From Spiroplasma endosymbiont of Nebria brevicollis (GTDB lineage Bacteria > Bacillota_I > Bacilli_A > Mycoplasmatales > VBWQ01): DNA of 64,000 nt. The position numbers and the translations under genes were made by a program. Location of the stretch: contig NZ_OZ034986.1 in assembly GCF_964030895.1 (NCBI RefSeq), forward strand, positions 372,001 through 436,000, given 5' to 3'. The notes under the pieces are model-generated. The model ran no database searches. It saw nothing but the letters and a program-made list of their open reading frames with translations, and had not been told where the DNA came from. Below are positions 53,511 through 64,000 of this stretch, in pieces (within the stretch, counting starts at the first letter, position 1; every line of letters begins with the position of its first letter).

Positions 53511-53969
53511 ATGGAAAATATTATTAGTAATAATGAAGTGGAGTTTAATAATAATGAAAATGACTTTCTTCGTACTAAATTTTTAGTAAGCGTTGGATAT
53601 TTAGTAATCCAAGTATTACTACCAGCTTTAGCTTTATTCTTTTTAACAGGTACTGATTTTACTTTTACGTTTAAAGAACCACTGTGATTGATGATTGTTT
53701 TAACTATCAGTTTAATTGTATTTACTTTTATCACTACTTTAATTGCATATAAAATGAAGTTACATCAAATTGATCAATTTACTTATGCTATTCCTTTCGC
53801 CTTTGTCTTAGGAATGTTGTATATATCAGGTTATTTTTTAACGCCTGACCAGTTGTTAATCCGTTTTATTATTTCCATTGCTGGAGCTGTCATTGGTATT
53901 TTATTAACTAGTATTGTTTTAGTGCTAGTTATTAGAAAAACACAAATTAAAAAATATCCTAAAATCTAA
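53511..53969 (+). CDS. 152-aa membrane protein, four spans
   Basis: ATG 53511 behind GAGGTAG. Acidic Asn-rich start, then four hydrophobic segments (about 25-45, 58-80, 88-110, 118-140) and a basic end. Not recognised. Confidence 0.65.
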
Positions 53970-54214
53970 ATTAAACTTACCTAATTCATGTCTAAATCAA
54001 CTTTTATCTTGTAAACTTGGAAATGTATTATGATAACAATTAATAACTTATTTTAATAATAATCCGTTAGTTGCAATAATTACAATGAAAGAGTAAATAA
54101 AATGAAAATAATAAAGCAACAATTAATTAGCATTATAACCTGGATTTATAGTAGTAATCAATCTATTTTTAAAATATTAAAATTAACCATTTTGATCCAA
54201 GAAAAGGAGAAAAC

Positions 54215-55760
54215 ATGTCGCAATCAATAAAAAATGAAAAATTAGTGACAATTAGTAATGTTAGTAAAAAGTATGGCAGTAAGACTACTGTTAAAAACTT
54301 TAGTTTAGATATTTACCCTGGTGAAAGAATCGCCTTAATTGGTGCTAATGGTAGTGGTAAATCAACGATTAGTGAAATCATTGGTGGGATAAGAAAACCG
54401 ACTTCTGGTAGTGTTATCAAAAAAAATAAAGTTGTCATTGGAATCCAATTCCAAGATTCACGTTATCCTCACGGTATAACAGTTATGGATATGATTAAAT
54501 ATTATTTACAAACTTTTAATATTGAAATTACTAAAGAACAATTAAACAAAATGTTAAGTAATTATCAAATTTTGCACCTTACTAACAAGATGGTACAAAG
54601 TTTATCAGGTGGCCAACAACAACGACTTAACATTTTATTAAGTGTTATCCATCAACCAGATCTTGTGATTCTTGATGAAGTATCAACAGGATTGGATATT
54701 GAAGTTCGAGAAGAAATCTTTGAATTTCTCCAAACTAATATTGTTGAAAAAAATGTTGCTATGCTTCTAGTTTCACATAACATGAGCGAAATTGAACGGT
54801 TTTGTACACGTGTTATTTTCATGAATGAAGGTGAAATCATTGAAGAGACTACAGTACAAGATATTATTAAAATTCATGGTTGCGTTGAAAAATATATGCA
54901 TGATCAATTATGAAAATATAAAAAACAACAACAAGTTGAGATTGATAGTAAAAAAGCAACTATTAAAAATGCACAATCCTTAGTTACAAAAACCACTATG
55001 AACAAACATACATCATTATTAGAATTAATTGCTAAGTATTTTATTCGTGGATTCTTTGTTCCATTCTTTATTTTCATATATCCAATCTTAACTTTATTCT
55101 TGCAAGGTTTTGCCTTTGAAGGTGTTGGTCAAGAAGCATTACAAAAATTAGTTGTTGGAATTTCAGTTATGCAAATTATTTCCATTGGTATTTTCTTTGT
55201 TCCACAAACTATTATTGAATTCAAAAGTTCGGTGTTGATGAAACGAATAGGTGCAACCAATATCCATCCTAGTTTGTTTGTAGGAGTAATTATTACTTTG
55301 GGAATTATTTTCTCAGTATTAGCATTTTTATGAACTTTATTATGAACAGGAATCTTTTTTGGCAGTAAGTTTGGTTGAGTTATTACTTCAACCCCAGTTC
55401 AATTATGAACATCATTACCATGAATTATTATTAATATTTGTTAATGCTATTGGTTTAGGAATGATGATGGCAGCTTTATTAAGAACACAAGCTGCTTATA
55501 TCTCGATTGCTAATATTATTTATTTTCCAATTGCATTTTTAACTGGTGGAATTGTTTCAATGACGTTAATTGAAAATAGTGATGTTTTAAAATATATTGT
55601 TTACATTTCTCCATTTCATTATTGTGTTAATCCGTTTATGGATGCATGAGTTGGCAAATTCAGCTTTACCACTGAAGTTGGAATTGATTTAGGTGTTAGT
55701 TTTGTTTTAATTGGCTTTTATATGACTATTGCTTCTCGTAATTTAAAATGACAAGTATAG
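54215..55760 (+). pseudogene. ABC ATPase fused to ABC-2 permease, frameshifted
   Basis: ATG 54215 behind AAAGGAG. Walker A GANGSGKST (about 44-52), Q-loop IQFQDS, signature LSGGQQQRL (about 130-138), Walker B LVILDEVSTGLD (about 150-161) and H-loop SHN. The same frame runs on without stop into a permease (first spans after residue 270), so this is a single-chain ATPase-permease. A one-base shift near 55440 (just before VNAIGLGMMMAALL) breaks the second half, which then ends WQV at TAG 55760. A sequencing slip cannot be excluded. Confidence 0.8.
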
Positions 55761-55837
55761 TTTGAACTTTTTTATTAAAAATAATAACAAATATGAAATT
55801 TATATTGTTTTTCAAAATAAATAATTTATAATATTTA

Positions 55838-55925
55838 AGACTGTTTATGCAGTTTCAACCGCTCTGCTTTAGGTAAATTAAGTGATAAGCTCCACCTATA
55901 AGGCGAGTCTAAACTGGAGGTGTAA
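55838..55925 (+). ncRNA. L21 leader-like 5' UTR of rplU
   Basis: A structured leader with GCAGTTTCAACCGC...GCTCCACCTATAAGGCGAG...CTGGAGGTG directly before rplU. The position and the AGGCGAGTCTAAACTGGAGG stretch fit the Firmicutes L21 leader by which the ribosomal protein controls its operon. The exact fold was not calculated. Confidence 0.55.
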
Positions 55926-55932
55926 GAAAGAA

Positions 55933-56496
55933 ATGTTTGTAGTTATTCAAACAGGAGGAAAACAAATTAATGTTACCTCAGGTCAAGAAATTTTTGTTGA
56001 AAAAATTATTGGCAAAACAAAAGATAAAGTTATTTTTGATAAAGTATTAATGATTGGTCAAAACTTTGGTCAACCTTTTTTAGAAGGTGCTGAAGTTCAT
56101 GGCGAAATCTTAAAGCAAGATAAAGAAAAAAAAATTAGAGTTTTCAAATATAAACCAAAGAAAAATTCTAAAACAATGTATGGGCACCGTCAACCATATA
56201 CAAAAGTATTAATTACTGATATTTTAATTAATGGTAAAAGTGTAGTTGAACCACCAACAACAACTCCTACAATTAAAGATGAAGAAGAAGTAAAAACAAC
56301 TGTTAGTATCACTAAAGAACCAAAACCACCAGTTAAAAAACCTGCTGTTAAAAAAGCCACTAAAGTAGAATTAGTTCCTGAAGATGACAATACAAAAACT
56401 GTTATTAGTGAAGGTAATGTAAAAACTATTTTTGATCATAAAAATATGACTGTTAAAGTTATTAGCGAAGATGATGAAAAATCAACTAAAAAATAA
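55933..56496 (+). CDS. rplU: ribosomal protein L21 with long C-terminal extension
   Basis: 187 aa, ATG 55933; frames starting further upstream lie in the leader. The L21 core spans about 1-105, with FVVIQTGGKQ and MYGHRQPYTKVLI. The rest (about 80 residues) is a Lys, Glu, Thr and Pro-rich tail not found in most L21 proteins. First gene of rplU-prp-rpmA. Confidence 0.92.
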   Translation: MFVVIQTGGKQINVTSGQEIFVEKIIGKTKDKVIFDKVLMIGQNFGQPFLEGAEVHGEILKQDKEKKIRVFKYKPKKNSKTMYGHRQPYTKVLITDILINGKSVVEPPTTTPTIKDEEEVKTTVSITKEPKPPVKKPAVKKATKVELVPEDDNTKTVISEGNVKTIFDHKNMTVKVISEDDEKSTKK

Positions 56497-56519
56497 TTAT
56501 TAGGTGGTAATAATTAATT

Positions 56520-56831
56520 ATGGTTAAAGTTACTTGTAATTATCAAAATAATAACATTGATGAAGTTACTATTACTGGTCATGCTAACTTTTTACAATTA
56601 GGGACTGATATTGTTTGTGCAGCTGTCTCAGCAATTGTGATTGGAACATTAAATGCTCTAGATCAAATGGAAAAGAAAACAATCAAAGTTATTAACAATA
56701 AATCAGGTTTCGTAAAAATTAAAGTTATCATTAGTACTAATGATAACCAAGTAATGTTAAAAACTATGTTATGACAATTAAAAACCATTAGTGCTCAGTA
56801 TACGCAATATCTAAAAATTAAGGAGGTGTAA
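56520..56831 (+). CDS. ribosomal-processing cysteine protease Prp
   Basis: 103 aa, ATG 56520. Catalytic His in ITGHANF (about 20) and Cys in [11 protein letters not shown] (about 34). Prp removes the N-terminal extension of L27 in Firmicutes. It stands between L21 and L27, and the L27 gene here has such an extension (next gene), 2 bases downstream. Confidence 0.85.
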
Positions 56832-56833
56832 GT

Positions 56834-57121
56834 ATGCGTTATCAATTAAATTTACAATTATTTGCTTCAAAAAAGGGAGTAGGATCAACTCGTAATGGAC
56901 GTGATTCTCATTCTAAACGTTTAGGCGCTAAAATTAGTGATGGTCAAAGTCTAAAAGAAGGAACAATCATTTATCGTCAACGTGGAACTAAAATTCACCC
57001 TGGCGAAAATGTTGGTCGTGGTGGTGATGATACATTATTTGCTTTAAAACCAGGAATAGTTAAGTACACAACATTCAAAAAAAACAAAACTCGTGTTTCT
57101 GTTATAGTTAATAAAATCTAA
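56834..57121 (+). CDS. rpmA: ribosomal protein L27 with Prp-cleaved N-terminal extension
   Basis: 95 aa, ATG 56834 behind [26 protein letters not shown]: the LNLQLF before ASKKG is the Firmicutes Prp site. The cleaved product would start with the Ala-Ser-Lys end that reaches the peptidyl centre. Body and [29 protein letters not shown] are standard. Confidence 0.95.
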   Translation: MRYQLNLQLFASKKGVGSTRNGRDSHSKRLGAKISDGQSLKEGTIIYRQRGTKIHPGENVGRGGDDTLFALKPGIVKYTTFKKNKTRVSVIVNKI

Positions 57122-57135
57122 ATTCATTATCCAAT

Positions 57136-57180
57136 GTTAAGCCTATTTTCAATATTCATGTTTGAAGATAGGTTTTATTT
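57136..57180 (+). terminator. terminator of the L21-L27 operon
   Basis: AAGCCTATTTTCA pairs with TGAAGATAGGTTT and is followed by TATTTTTTAT. Confidence 0.75.
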
Positions 57181-57235
57181 TTTATAAAAGGAAATTAATT
57201 AAATTAAAACATAATAATGATAGGAGCTAACTGAT

Positions 57236-58399
57236 GTGAAACATATTACATTAATTATTACCGGCAGTATTGCTGCCCCTAAGGCTGTCCAATTATTACA
57301 TAAATTACAAGCAAATTTTTTTGTTGATGTAATTTGTACAAAAAGTAGTTTATTGTTTTTACCAAAAATAGATTTTATTTATCATAGTGAAATGTTCGAA
57401 AAAATACTTTATGAGAAAGCAGATATTATCAATCATACAAATTTAGCGTTAAAGACTGACTTAATTGTTGTTTATCCAGCAACCATGAGTTTTATTAGTA
57501 AGGCAACATTGGCCATTGCTGATAGTTTAGCTTTAGCAACTTTTTTAGCAAGTCCAGCAGCTAAAATTATTTTCCCTGCTATGAATCATTATATGTATCA
57601 CAATCAAGGGTTTCAAAACAATTATCAATCCTTATCTCTAATGAAAGGTATTACTATTATTAATCCTGATATGGGAATGTTAGCTTGTAAAATTACTGGT
57701 GATGGTAGACTAAAAGAACCTGTCGAAGCTTTTGAGATAATTAATAATCATTTTAAAATTGCTCTTGATTTAACTAATAAAACTATTTTAATTAATTATG
57801 GCCGTACCAGAGCTTATCTTGATCCTATTCGGTATCTTACTAATAATTCGTCTGGAAAAATGGGTAATGCTTTAGTTACTGCTTATTTAAAAAGTAATGC
57901 TAAAGTAGTAGCAATCGTTGGTGACCTTGATGTTAAGATTGAAAGTCACCCTAATTTAACAGTTATTAATGCTAATACTAATGAAAAAATGTTACAAGCA
58001 ATGACAATTCACTTTCATGATGCTCATATTATACTTTGTGTTGCAGCACTTAATGATTATCAAAGTGCTGCATATATATCAAATAAAATTAACAAAACCA
58101 AAGATAAAAATATAACATTATCATTAGTACCTAATATTGATGTTTTAAAACATTTAGGTAGTATAAAAACAACACAAACTTTAGTTGGTTTTGCTGTTCA
58201 AGATGATAATGATATGGCCTCAGGATTAACAAAAATGAAAACTAAAAAATGTGACGGAATGGTTATTAATAACATTAAAGTTATGGGTAATGATGAAACA
58301 GAAGTTAACTTTATGTTTAAAAATCAAAATCATAAATTACAAGGTAGTAAAATTGATGTTGCTAGTAAAATAGTGAATATTATTGGTCAAGGAAAATAA
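57236..58399 (+). CDS. coaBC: CoaBC bifunctional phosphopantothenoylcysteine synthetase/decarboxylase
   Basis: 387 aa, start GTG 57236 behind TAGGAGC. The first half is the flavoprotein decarboxylase (LIITGSIAAPKAVQL, later PAMNHYMY with the usual His replaced in part, and PDMGMLACKITGDGRL). The second half is the synthetase (IRYLTNNSSGKMGNAL, then NVDILKHL). It makes 4'-phosphopantetheine for CoA. The catalytic details diverge somewhat from model sequences. Confidence 0.85.
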   Translation: MKHITLIITGSIAAPKAVQLLHKLQANFFVDVICTKSSLLFLPKIDFIYHSEMFEKILYEKADIINHTNLALKTDLIVVYPATMSFISKATLAIADSLALATFLASPAAKIIFPAMNHYMYHNQGFQNNYQSLSLMKGITIINPDMGMLACKITGDGRLKEPVEAFEIINNHFKIALDLTNKTILINYGRTRAYLDPIRYLTNNSSGKMGNALVTAYLKSNAKVVAIVGDLDVKIESHPNLTVINANTNEKMLQAMTIHFHDAHIILCVAALNDYQSAAYISNKINKTKDKNITLSLVPNIDVLKHLGSIKTTQTLVGFAVQDDNDMASGLTKMKTKKCDGMVINNIKVMGNDETEVNFMFKNQNHKLQGSKIDVASKIVNIIGQGK

Positions 58400-58506
58400 A
58401 TCTCCTATTATATTAAAAATAATTATTCAATTACAATAAATAGTTTAAAAATATTCAAAACATGCCTATAATAAAACTTAGATAAATATTTAAAAGGAGT
58501 AAACAA

Positions 58507-59787
58507 ATGCGTTTTATTGATGTAACCAAATTAAAAATAAAAGCAGGTAAGGGCGGTGATGGTGTCGTTGCCTTCCGTCGTGAACTTTATGTTTCCAAAG
58601 GTGGTCCATCAGGAGGCGATGGTGGTCGTGGTGGTAACATTATCTTTGTTGGTGACTCAGGTATGAATACCTTACTAGACTTACGAAAAAGTCAAGAAAT
58701 TACTGCCGAAGCAGGTGTTAATGGTGCTCCCAAAGATATGCATGGTCGAAGAGGACATAATACTTATGTCAAAGTACCATTAGGAACACTTGTCAGGGAT
58801 ATTAAAACTCAGAATATCCTTGGTGATATTATTGAAGACAAGCAAGAAATTATTATTGCTGCTGGTGGTGTTGGTGGTCGTGGTAATGCTCGTTTTGCTT
58901 CTGCAACTAACCGTGTTCCCAAAATTTCAGAAAAGGGAACACCTGGCCAACAATTTGAAATTATTTGTGAACTAAAACTTTTAGCTAATGCGGGATTAGT
59001 TGGATTACCTAACGCTGGTAAGTCAACGCTGTTAGGAGCGATTTCTGCTTCAAAACCTACTGTTGCTGATTATCCCTTTACTACTCTTAATCCTCATCTC
59101 GGTGTTGTTAAAGTTGATAAAAACGAAAACTTTGTCATGGCTGACTTACCAGGATTAATTGCTGGTGCTAGTTTAGGGAAGGGTTTAGGTTTACAGTTTC
59201 TTCGTCACATTGAACGTTGTCAAGTATTAGTTCATATGATTGATATTAGCGATGAAACCCAAGACCACTTTTTAAACTATGAATTGATTATGAATGAACT
59301 TGCTACATATAATAAAAATTTAGAAAAAAAACCACAAATTATTATTGCAAATAAAATTGATTTACCAAATTCGCAAGCAAACTTAGAAAAATTACAAATC
59401 CAAATTAAGTTACCAATTTTTGCTATTTCTGCTATGAAAAGAACTAATCTAGAACCATTAATTCAAACTATTTTTGACGCTGTTAAAAAAGAACAGCATT
59501 ACCAAGCTAACCGTGAAGATATTAATGATGAACACATTGTTTACGAATATATTAATAAAGCAGAAACACCAGAAATAATTATTAATCGTAGTGCAACTAA
59601 CCGTTGAAATATTACTGGTAAAACTATTGAAACTATTTATCAAAAAAATCCTTTAAACACTTATCAAAACATTTTATTATTTAAAATTAAACTCCAAGAC
59701 CTTGGTGTCTATGATGAATTACGAAAACAAGGGATTGAAAAAGACCATCACGTTGTAATTTATGGTTATGAATTTATTTGAGAATAG
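58507..59787 (+). CDS. obg: GTPase Obg
   Basis: 426 aa, ATG 58507 behind AAAGGAG. Gly-rich Obg domain (RFIDVTKLKIKAGKGGDG, SGGDGGRGGNI), G domain with GLPNAGKSTLL (about 165-175), DLPGLI and NKID, then a C-terminal OCT domain including TGA-Trp codons. Ribosome assembly GTPase. Confidence 0.96.
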
Positions 59788-59818
59788 GATTATAATATTA
59801 AACAGAGAGGTGAAAAAA

Positions 59819-60562
59819 ATGGTATTAACAGAATATTTAAAAGTAATTGTTAAATTTTTACAAACCCAAGTAACAAAAACTAATTCTAAAGGACTCATTG
59901 TTGGCCTAAGTGGGGGTATTGATTCTGCTGTTGTGGCATTATTAATGAAAGAAGCATTCCCAAACAACCACTTGTGTGTGATTTTACCATGCCAATCAGA
60001 CCCAATTGATGTTGAATATGCGCAGAAATTAGTTAGTACTCACGATTTAAGAAGTCAAATTGTTGATTTAACATCAACCTTTAATACTTTTAAAACAACC
60101 ATCAACAGTTCATTAAATTCTGAAAAATCACAATTAGTATTAGGTAATATTAAAGCTAGATTACGAATGACAACATTGTATGCACTAGGACAAAATGAAA
60201 ACTACTTAGTTGTGGGAACTGATAATGCTGATGAACGACATATTGGTTACTTTACTAAATATGGTGATGGTGGTGTTGATTTACTGCCAATTATTCATCT
60301 CCTAAAACAAGATGTTATTAATAGTGCTAAATTATTAGGTGTTATACCAGAGATTATTGCCCGAAAACCCACAGCAAGTCTTTTTCCAGGACAAACTGAT
60401 GAATCAGAAATGCAATTTAAATATCAGCAACTAGATCAATATTTACTTGGTAATAAAACAGGAATTCCCAATGATGTTATTACTAGAATTGAAACAATGC
60501 ACAAAAACAGCGAGCACAAACGTGTACCATTACCACAAGCTCCTAAATGAAATCGAAAATAA
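59819..60562 (+). CDS. nadE: NAD synthetase, ammonia-dependent
   Basis: 247 aa, ATG 59819 behind GAGAGG. ATP-loop LSGGIDSAVVAL (about 34-45), then GTDNADERHIGY and TASLFPGQTDE. No glutaminase domain, so ammonia is the donor. A terminal tryptophan is coded by TGA. Confidence 0.93.
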
Positions 60563-60579
60563 TACGAAGGAATGAAATT

Positions 60580-61293
60580 ATGGCCGGACATTCACAATAT
60601 GCCAATATTAAACATCGTAAAGATGCTCAAGATAATAAACGTGGTAAAGTATTTCAAAAATTATCGCGTGAAATTTATGTTGCTGTTAAACTAAGTGGAG
60701 AAAAAGTTGAAAGTAATCCGCGTTTAAAATTATTATTAGAAAAAGCACGAAGAATTAATATGCCCAAAGATAATATTAATCGTGCTATTAATAAAGCCAC
60801 TAACAAAAATGAAACAACCCATTATGATGCTATTACTTATGAAGGATTTGGTCCTAGTAATGTAGCAATTATTGTTCACTGTTTAACTGATAATAAAAAT
60901 CGTACGGCAAGTAACATTCGTAGTTATTTTAATAAAGCGGGTGGTCAGTTCAATGCTGTTCAATATTTATTTCAAACGACAGGAGTTATTGAATTCAATA
61001 GTGTCTTAACTACCGATGAAATTTTAGAGATGGTAATTGACCTTGAAATTTTTAATATTGAAAAAAATGATAATGTTATTCTTATTACTTTAAAACCACA
61101 ACAATTAGCAGTATCAACTAGTGCTTTAGAAAAAAATGGTATTAATGAATTTATTACTAATGATATTAGAAATATTCCTAGTGATTTTGTTACTATTGAT
61201 GATAAGCAACAAGAGAAAGTGTTAATGAATTTATTTGATGCCATTGAAGATGACGATGATGTTTTGGATATTGAGCATAATTTTCAAAAATAA
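60580..61293 (+). CDS. YebC/PmpR family protein
   Basis: 237 aa, ATG 60580 behind AAGGAATG. MAGHSQYANIKHRKDAQD (usually MAGHSKWANI), INMPKDNINRAI and the YEGFGPSNVAI block are diagnostic. YebC-type proteins are DNA-binding regulators or help ribosomes at proline stretches. The neighbour is ruvA, the usual order. Confidence 0.92.
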   Translation: MAGHSQYANIKHRKDAQDNKRGKVFQKLSREIYVAVKLSGEKVESNPRLKLLLEKARRINMPKDNINRAINKATNKNETTHYDAITYEGFGPSNVAIIVHCLTDNKNRTASNIRSYFNKAGGQFNAVQYLFQTTGVIEFNSVLTTDEILEMVIDLEIFNIEKNDNVILITLKPQQLAVSTSALEKNGINEFITNDIRNIPSDFVTIDDKQQEKVLMNLFDAIEDDDDVLDIEHNFQK

Positions 61294-61356
61294 AAAAAGG
61301 TTTTTATTATTCTTAGTTGTAATTATTAGAGAAGAACACTAAGGAGGTAAAAACTA

Positions 61357-61927
61357 ATGGATGAATATATGATTGGTGTTGTTAAAGAGATTTTAACAAA
61401 TAATATTGTTTTTGAATGTAATAATCGTGGTTATCTTTTAACAGGGGTTAATTTACAGACATTACCAGTTAACACTAAAATTAAAATTTATGTTTATTTT
61501 TATCAAAAACCAATGTTTGAACAACATTTTGCTTTTTTGTCAAGAGAGATAAAAATATTTTTCATTGATTTGTTTAATGTCCGAAGTGTCGGAACTAAAA
61601 CTGCACTTAAATTATTAAATCAACTACCAATTGCTACTATTAAATTAGCTATTACTAATCAAAATAACAAAGTATTGCAGCAATGCAAAGGCATAATCAC
61701 CAAAATTGCCACTAATGTTATTACTTATTTTAGTAGTCAGTTAGCAGTGGTTAGTAATGATGACATTCATTATCAAAAATCAGTTCTTGTTTTTGATACA
61801 CTTTTAAAATTAGGTTTTGAAAAAACTAGCATTAATAATTAATATTTTACAAAACATTAATTGAGAATTATCAATTGAAGAAATTATTACGATTGCCATT
61901 AGAGATTTAAATAATGGTTACTTTTAG
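61357..61927 (+). pseudogene. ruvA: ruvA, frameshifted near the C-terminus
   Basis: ATG 61357 behind AAGGAGG. OB-fold domain I and the helix-hairpin part (VGTKTALKLLNQLP, about 76-89) are readable. The frame breaks near 61840; shifted, it continues INILQNINWELSIEEIITIAI, the normal domain III, to TAG 61927. So RuvA lacks its RuvB-binding end unless the shift is an error. Confidence 0.75.
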
Positions 61928-62498
61928 TATTTTAGCTAATATTAAACCGTATGACATTGTTTTTATTGATGAAATTCACGTTGTTAACTATGAAATACTA
62001 GAAGTTCTTTACTCAGCATTAGAAGGCAATTTTATTAATATTATGATTGGTAAAGATTATAACAATAAGATTGTTAAAATTAATTTACCACCTTTTACCT
62101 TTATTGGTGCGACTAATAAAGTTGCTATGTTAACAAAAGCTTTAATTAGTCGCATTCCCAATGTTTTACAATTAACAAGTTATGATTTTGAAGATATTAA
62201 AACTATTATTACTGAAAATATAAACCATTTAGATTGAAAAATAACAAATGAAGTTATTACTATTATTGCTCATCATTTTCGTAATATTCCCCGCATTATT
62301 ATTAATAATATTAAGTAAATATATAGTTATTGTTTAGCTATGAATTTGGAATTAAATGAAAATAATATTTTAAATATCTTATATTTTTTACAAATTTATC
62401 CATTAGGCTTAAATATTACCCAATTAACTTATTTGTTACTCCTTAATAAAACTAATATCAATAAAAGTTTAAGCATTGAAACTATAAGTCAACCTTAA
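61914..62498 (+). pseudogene. ruvB: ruvB, N-terminus with Walker A missing and one nonsense codon
   Basis: The frame picks up at 61914 with FSILANIKPYDIVFIDEIH (Walker B) and PPFTFIGATNKVAMLTKAL (sensor 1), a segment that normally follows about 85 residues holding the P-loop, which is absent. A TAA at 62316 interrupts the C-terminal domain, which resumes as MNLELNENNILNIL and ends at TAA 62498. Not functional as a helicase motor. Confidence 0.8.
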
Positions 62499-62674
62499 AG
62501 GGGCGAATAAAATATACGTATAGATACTTTCAATGAGAGAAATATATCTTTAATTGTTAGTGTAATTATACCATATATTATCATTCTTGTAAACAATAAT
62601 ATCACTTTAATTTTACTATTTTAATCTAAAAATTCCTAACTATTTAGGTAAATATTTATTTAATTTTATATTAA
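62499..62674. other. spacer between ruvB relic and transposase
   Basis: AT-rich, no gene. It starts with AAAGGGGCGAATAA, nearly repeated at 39704 (AAAGGAGGGGCGAATAA) ahead of pgi, perhaps a spread promoter or element fragment. Confidence 0.35.
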
Positions 62675-63850
62675 CTAAAAACTAATATTTTGTTTATTAA
62701 GATATGCTACTCTTGCATTTAACATATTAATAAATGTTTTAGAATTATATGCTTTTGCACCATTTCCTTTTAATGACTTTACTAAATGAAAAACAGTACT
62801 TTCAGCATAACAACCAATATTTCAATCTGCTCCTTGATTAATAATACCTTGAGTATTATTTTTAAAATAATTAAATGTTTTTTCATCAACATTATTTTCT
62901 AAAATATTAATAAATTGATTATAATTACCGTTTTTAAAAGAAGCAGATGAATCTATATACTTAGTTCAATCAGTAGATTCTTTTTTCTTTCCCCTTTTAC
63001 CAACAAATGATTTTCAAAGATAACTAAAAGCATGAAATTTATCTAATATATAATAACCACCTAATAATTTAGCCATTGCTCTTATTGATAATGCACCATC
63101 ACCTGCAATTATTAAATTAAGATTTTGAGATTCTAAATCTTTTAAACTATTTATTTTAATATCATAATTATTATTAATAGTTTCAAAAACAAAATTATAT
63201 ACTTTATCTTGTGACATATTATCATCATTTTTATATAATAAAAATGCTGTTGTTTTATTTAATAATTTATTTCTATTTTTACTAATATTAATTTTATGAG
63301 TATAAAGATTAAAAATTTTAATACAATGTTTTTCTATTATTCCATAATCATTTCTTAAAAATTCATAACAATCATCAATATCAATATGAAGTTTTTGATT
63401 ATCTAATACTTTAATTTTTTCTTTTAAAGGTTGAATAGTAAATTTACTATTTTTTATTATATTACTAATAGTTTGATTTGAAATAGGACAATCGGGTAAC
63501 ATATCTTTAATATCACATTGTCTTTTACCTTTATGTATTTGTTTTAATATAAAATTTAATAAACGATTAGTACAATTTTTATATTTTAGAATTTTAATAA
63601 AATTTTTTACTGGACATATATTTTCATTAGTTTCTAAATTTTTATATATTCTTAATGGAAGATAAGATTTTCCAAAAGGATTAATAATTAATTTTTGTCT
63701 TCTTTGTATATATTTATATTTATTTTTATCATAAGTTTTAAAATAATTATAATCATAATTTAATAAATCTTGTTCATATTCTTTTATTTTTAAATTTGTA
63801 TATTTAATATCTAAACTATCATAATCATATTCATTATTAATTAAAGTCAT
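62675..63850 (-). CDS. UPF0236/Mbov_0401-type transposase, intact
   Basis: 391 aa, ATG 63850 with AAGAAAGGAATTAAT just upstream; the longer upstream frame begins with unrelated residues. Acidic sites in HIDIDDCYEF and IIAGDGALSIRAMAK and the C-terminal DWNIGCYAESTVFHLVKS block agree with the broken relative at 27353. The family is linked to mollicute ICEs and ISLre2-type elements. Several TGA-Trp codons in the C-terminal part. Confidence 0.75.
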
Positions 63851-63944
63851 AATATTAATTCCTTTCTTAATTATTAATCTAAAATGATTATATATAAGAA
63901 TAATAGTAAATGTTATAATATACATAAGGATAAAAGGTGAATAA

Positions 63945-64000
63945 TATGCCAAAACAAAGAAAAGAATTAGGTAATTATAAAGAAAAAATACAAGAATATT
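63945..64000 (+). CDS. start of a gene cut by the window edge
   Basis: ATG 63945 behind AAAAGGTGAATA, divergent from the transposase. Reads MPKQRKELGNYKEKIQEY, basic. Too short to name. Confidence 0.35.

Noticed and set aside
54102-54245. Short frame in the leader of the ABC fusion
   Set aside because: Overlaps the ATPase start and lacks a convincing ribosome binding site.
60972-61244. Minus-strand frame opposite the yebC-like gene
   Set aside because: Shadow of a well-identified gene.

Overview
The window is a piece of a Spiroplasma chromosome. It is very AT-rich, and TGA must be read as tryptophan (code 4) for almost every gene to stay open. The housekeeping genes are typical mollicute genes. 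Spiroplasma-type plectrovirus (SpV1-like) sequence and several '...AC-GGG' lipoproteins point to the Citri clade, although that placement is inference. Many ORFs that look broken under the standard code are intact under code 4. The breaks reported here remain after that correction.

Layout. 1-6240: gapN (cut by the window edge), a 500-aa membrane protein, phosphoglucomutase/phosphomannomutase and a YhaM-like exonuclease. 6260-30580: a large accessory island. It starts with a solo IS end and the wreck of an ATPase plus HNH defence pair (PtuA/PtuB, Septu-like). Next comes a plectrovirus morphogenesis cassette on the minus strand (about 7.5-12.4 kb: Zot-like ATPase, adsorption-type protein, coat protein, small membrane proteins, DNA-binding protein). 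From about 13.1 to 27.3 kb lies a compact tailed-phage genome: RuvC-like resolvase, OB-fold protein, probable scaffold, probable capsid, ejection-like protein, tail fibre, small membrane protein, portal, large structural protein, and terminase on the opposite strand with two cargo peptides. A UPF0236-type transposase follows. The HUH Rep gene of a plectrovirus (29.1-30.0 kb) is again on the minus strand, and an IS orfA remnant closes the island. The simplest reading is a short-tailed dsDNA phage lying inside a plectrovirus prophage. A 332-bp exact inverted repeat links one gene of each virus.

30.5-62.5 kb: chromosomal genes. These include an HExxH metalloprotease lipoprotein, a HIT gene behind two large lipoproteins, sufS-sufU, 5-formyl-THF cyclo-ligase, an S1-domain protein, pgi, a nicotinamidase-like gene, and an ABC transporter pair flanked by relics of further copies. 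They continue with seven clustered tRNAs plus a lone tRNA-Gly, an NSS symporter with a MetS-like subunit, decaying repeat lipoproteins, a frameshifted ABC ATPase-permease fusion, rplU-prp-rpmA with an L21-leader-like 5' UTR, coaBC, obg, nadE, a yebC-like gene and a decayed ruvA-ruvB pair. The right edge holds a second UPF0236-type transposase and the start of another gene.

The main novelty candidate is the tailed phage, which shows no integrase, polymerase or obvious lysin and carries a terminase with a glycine-poor Walker A. Its host plectrovirus context and the gene shared by the two viruses add to the interest. All functional calls come from motifs and gene order read by eye; no database search was run.
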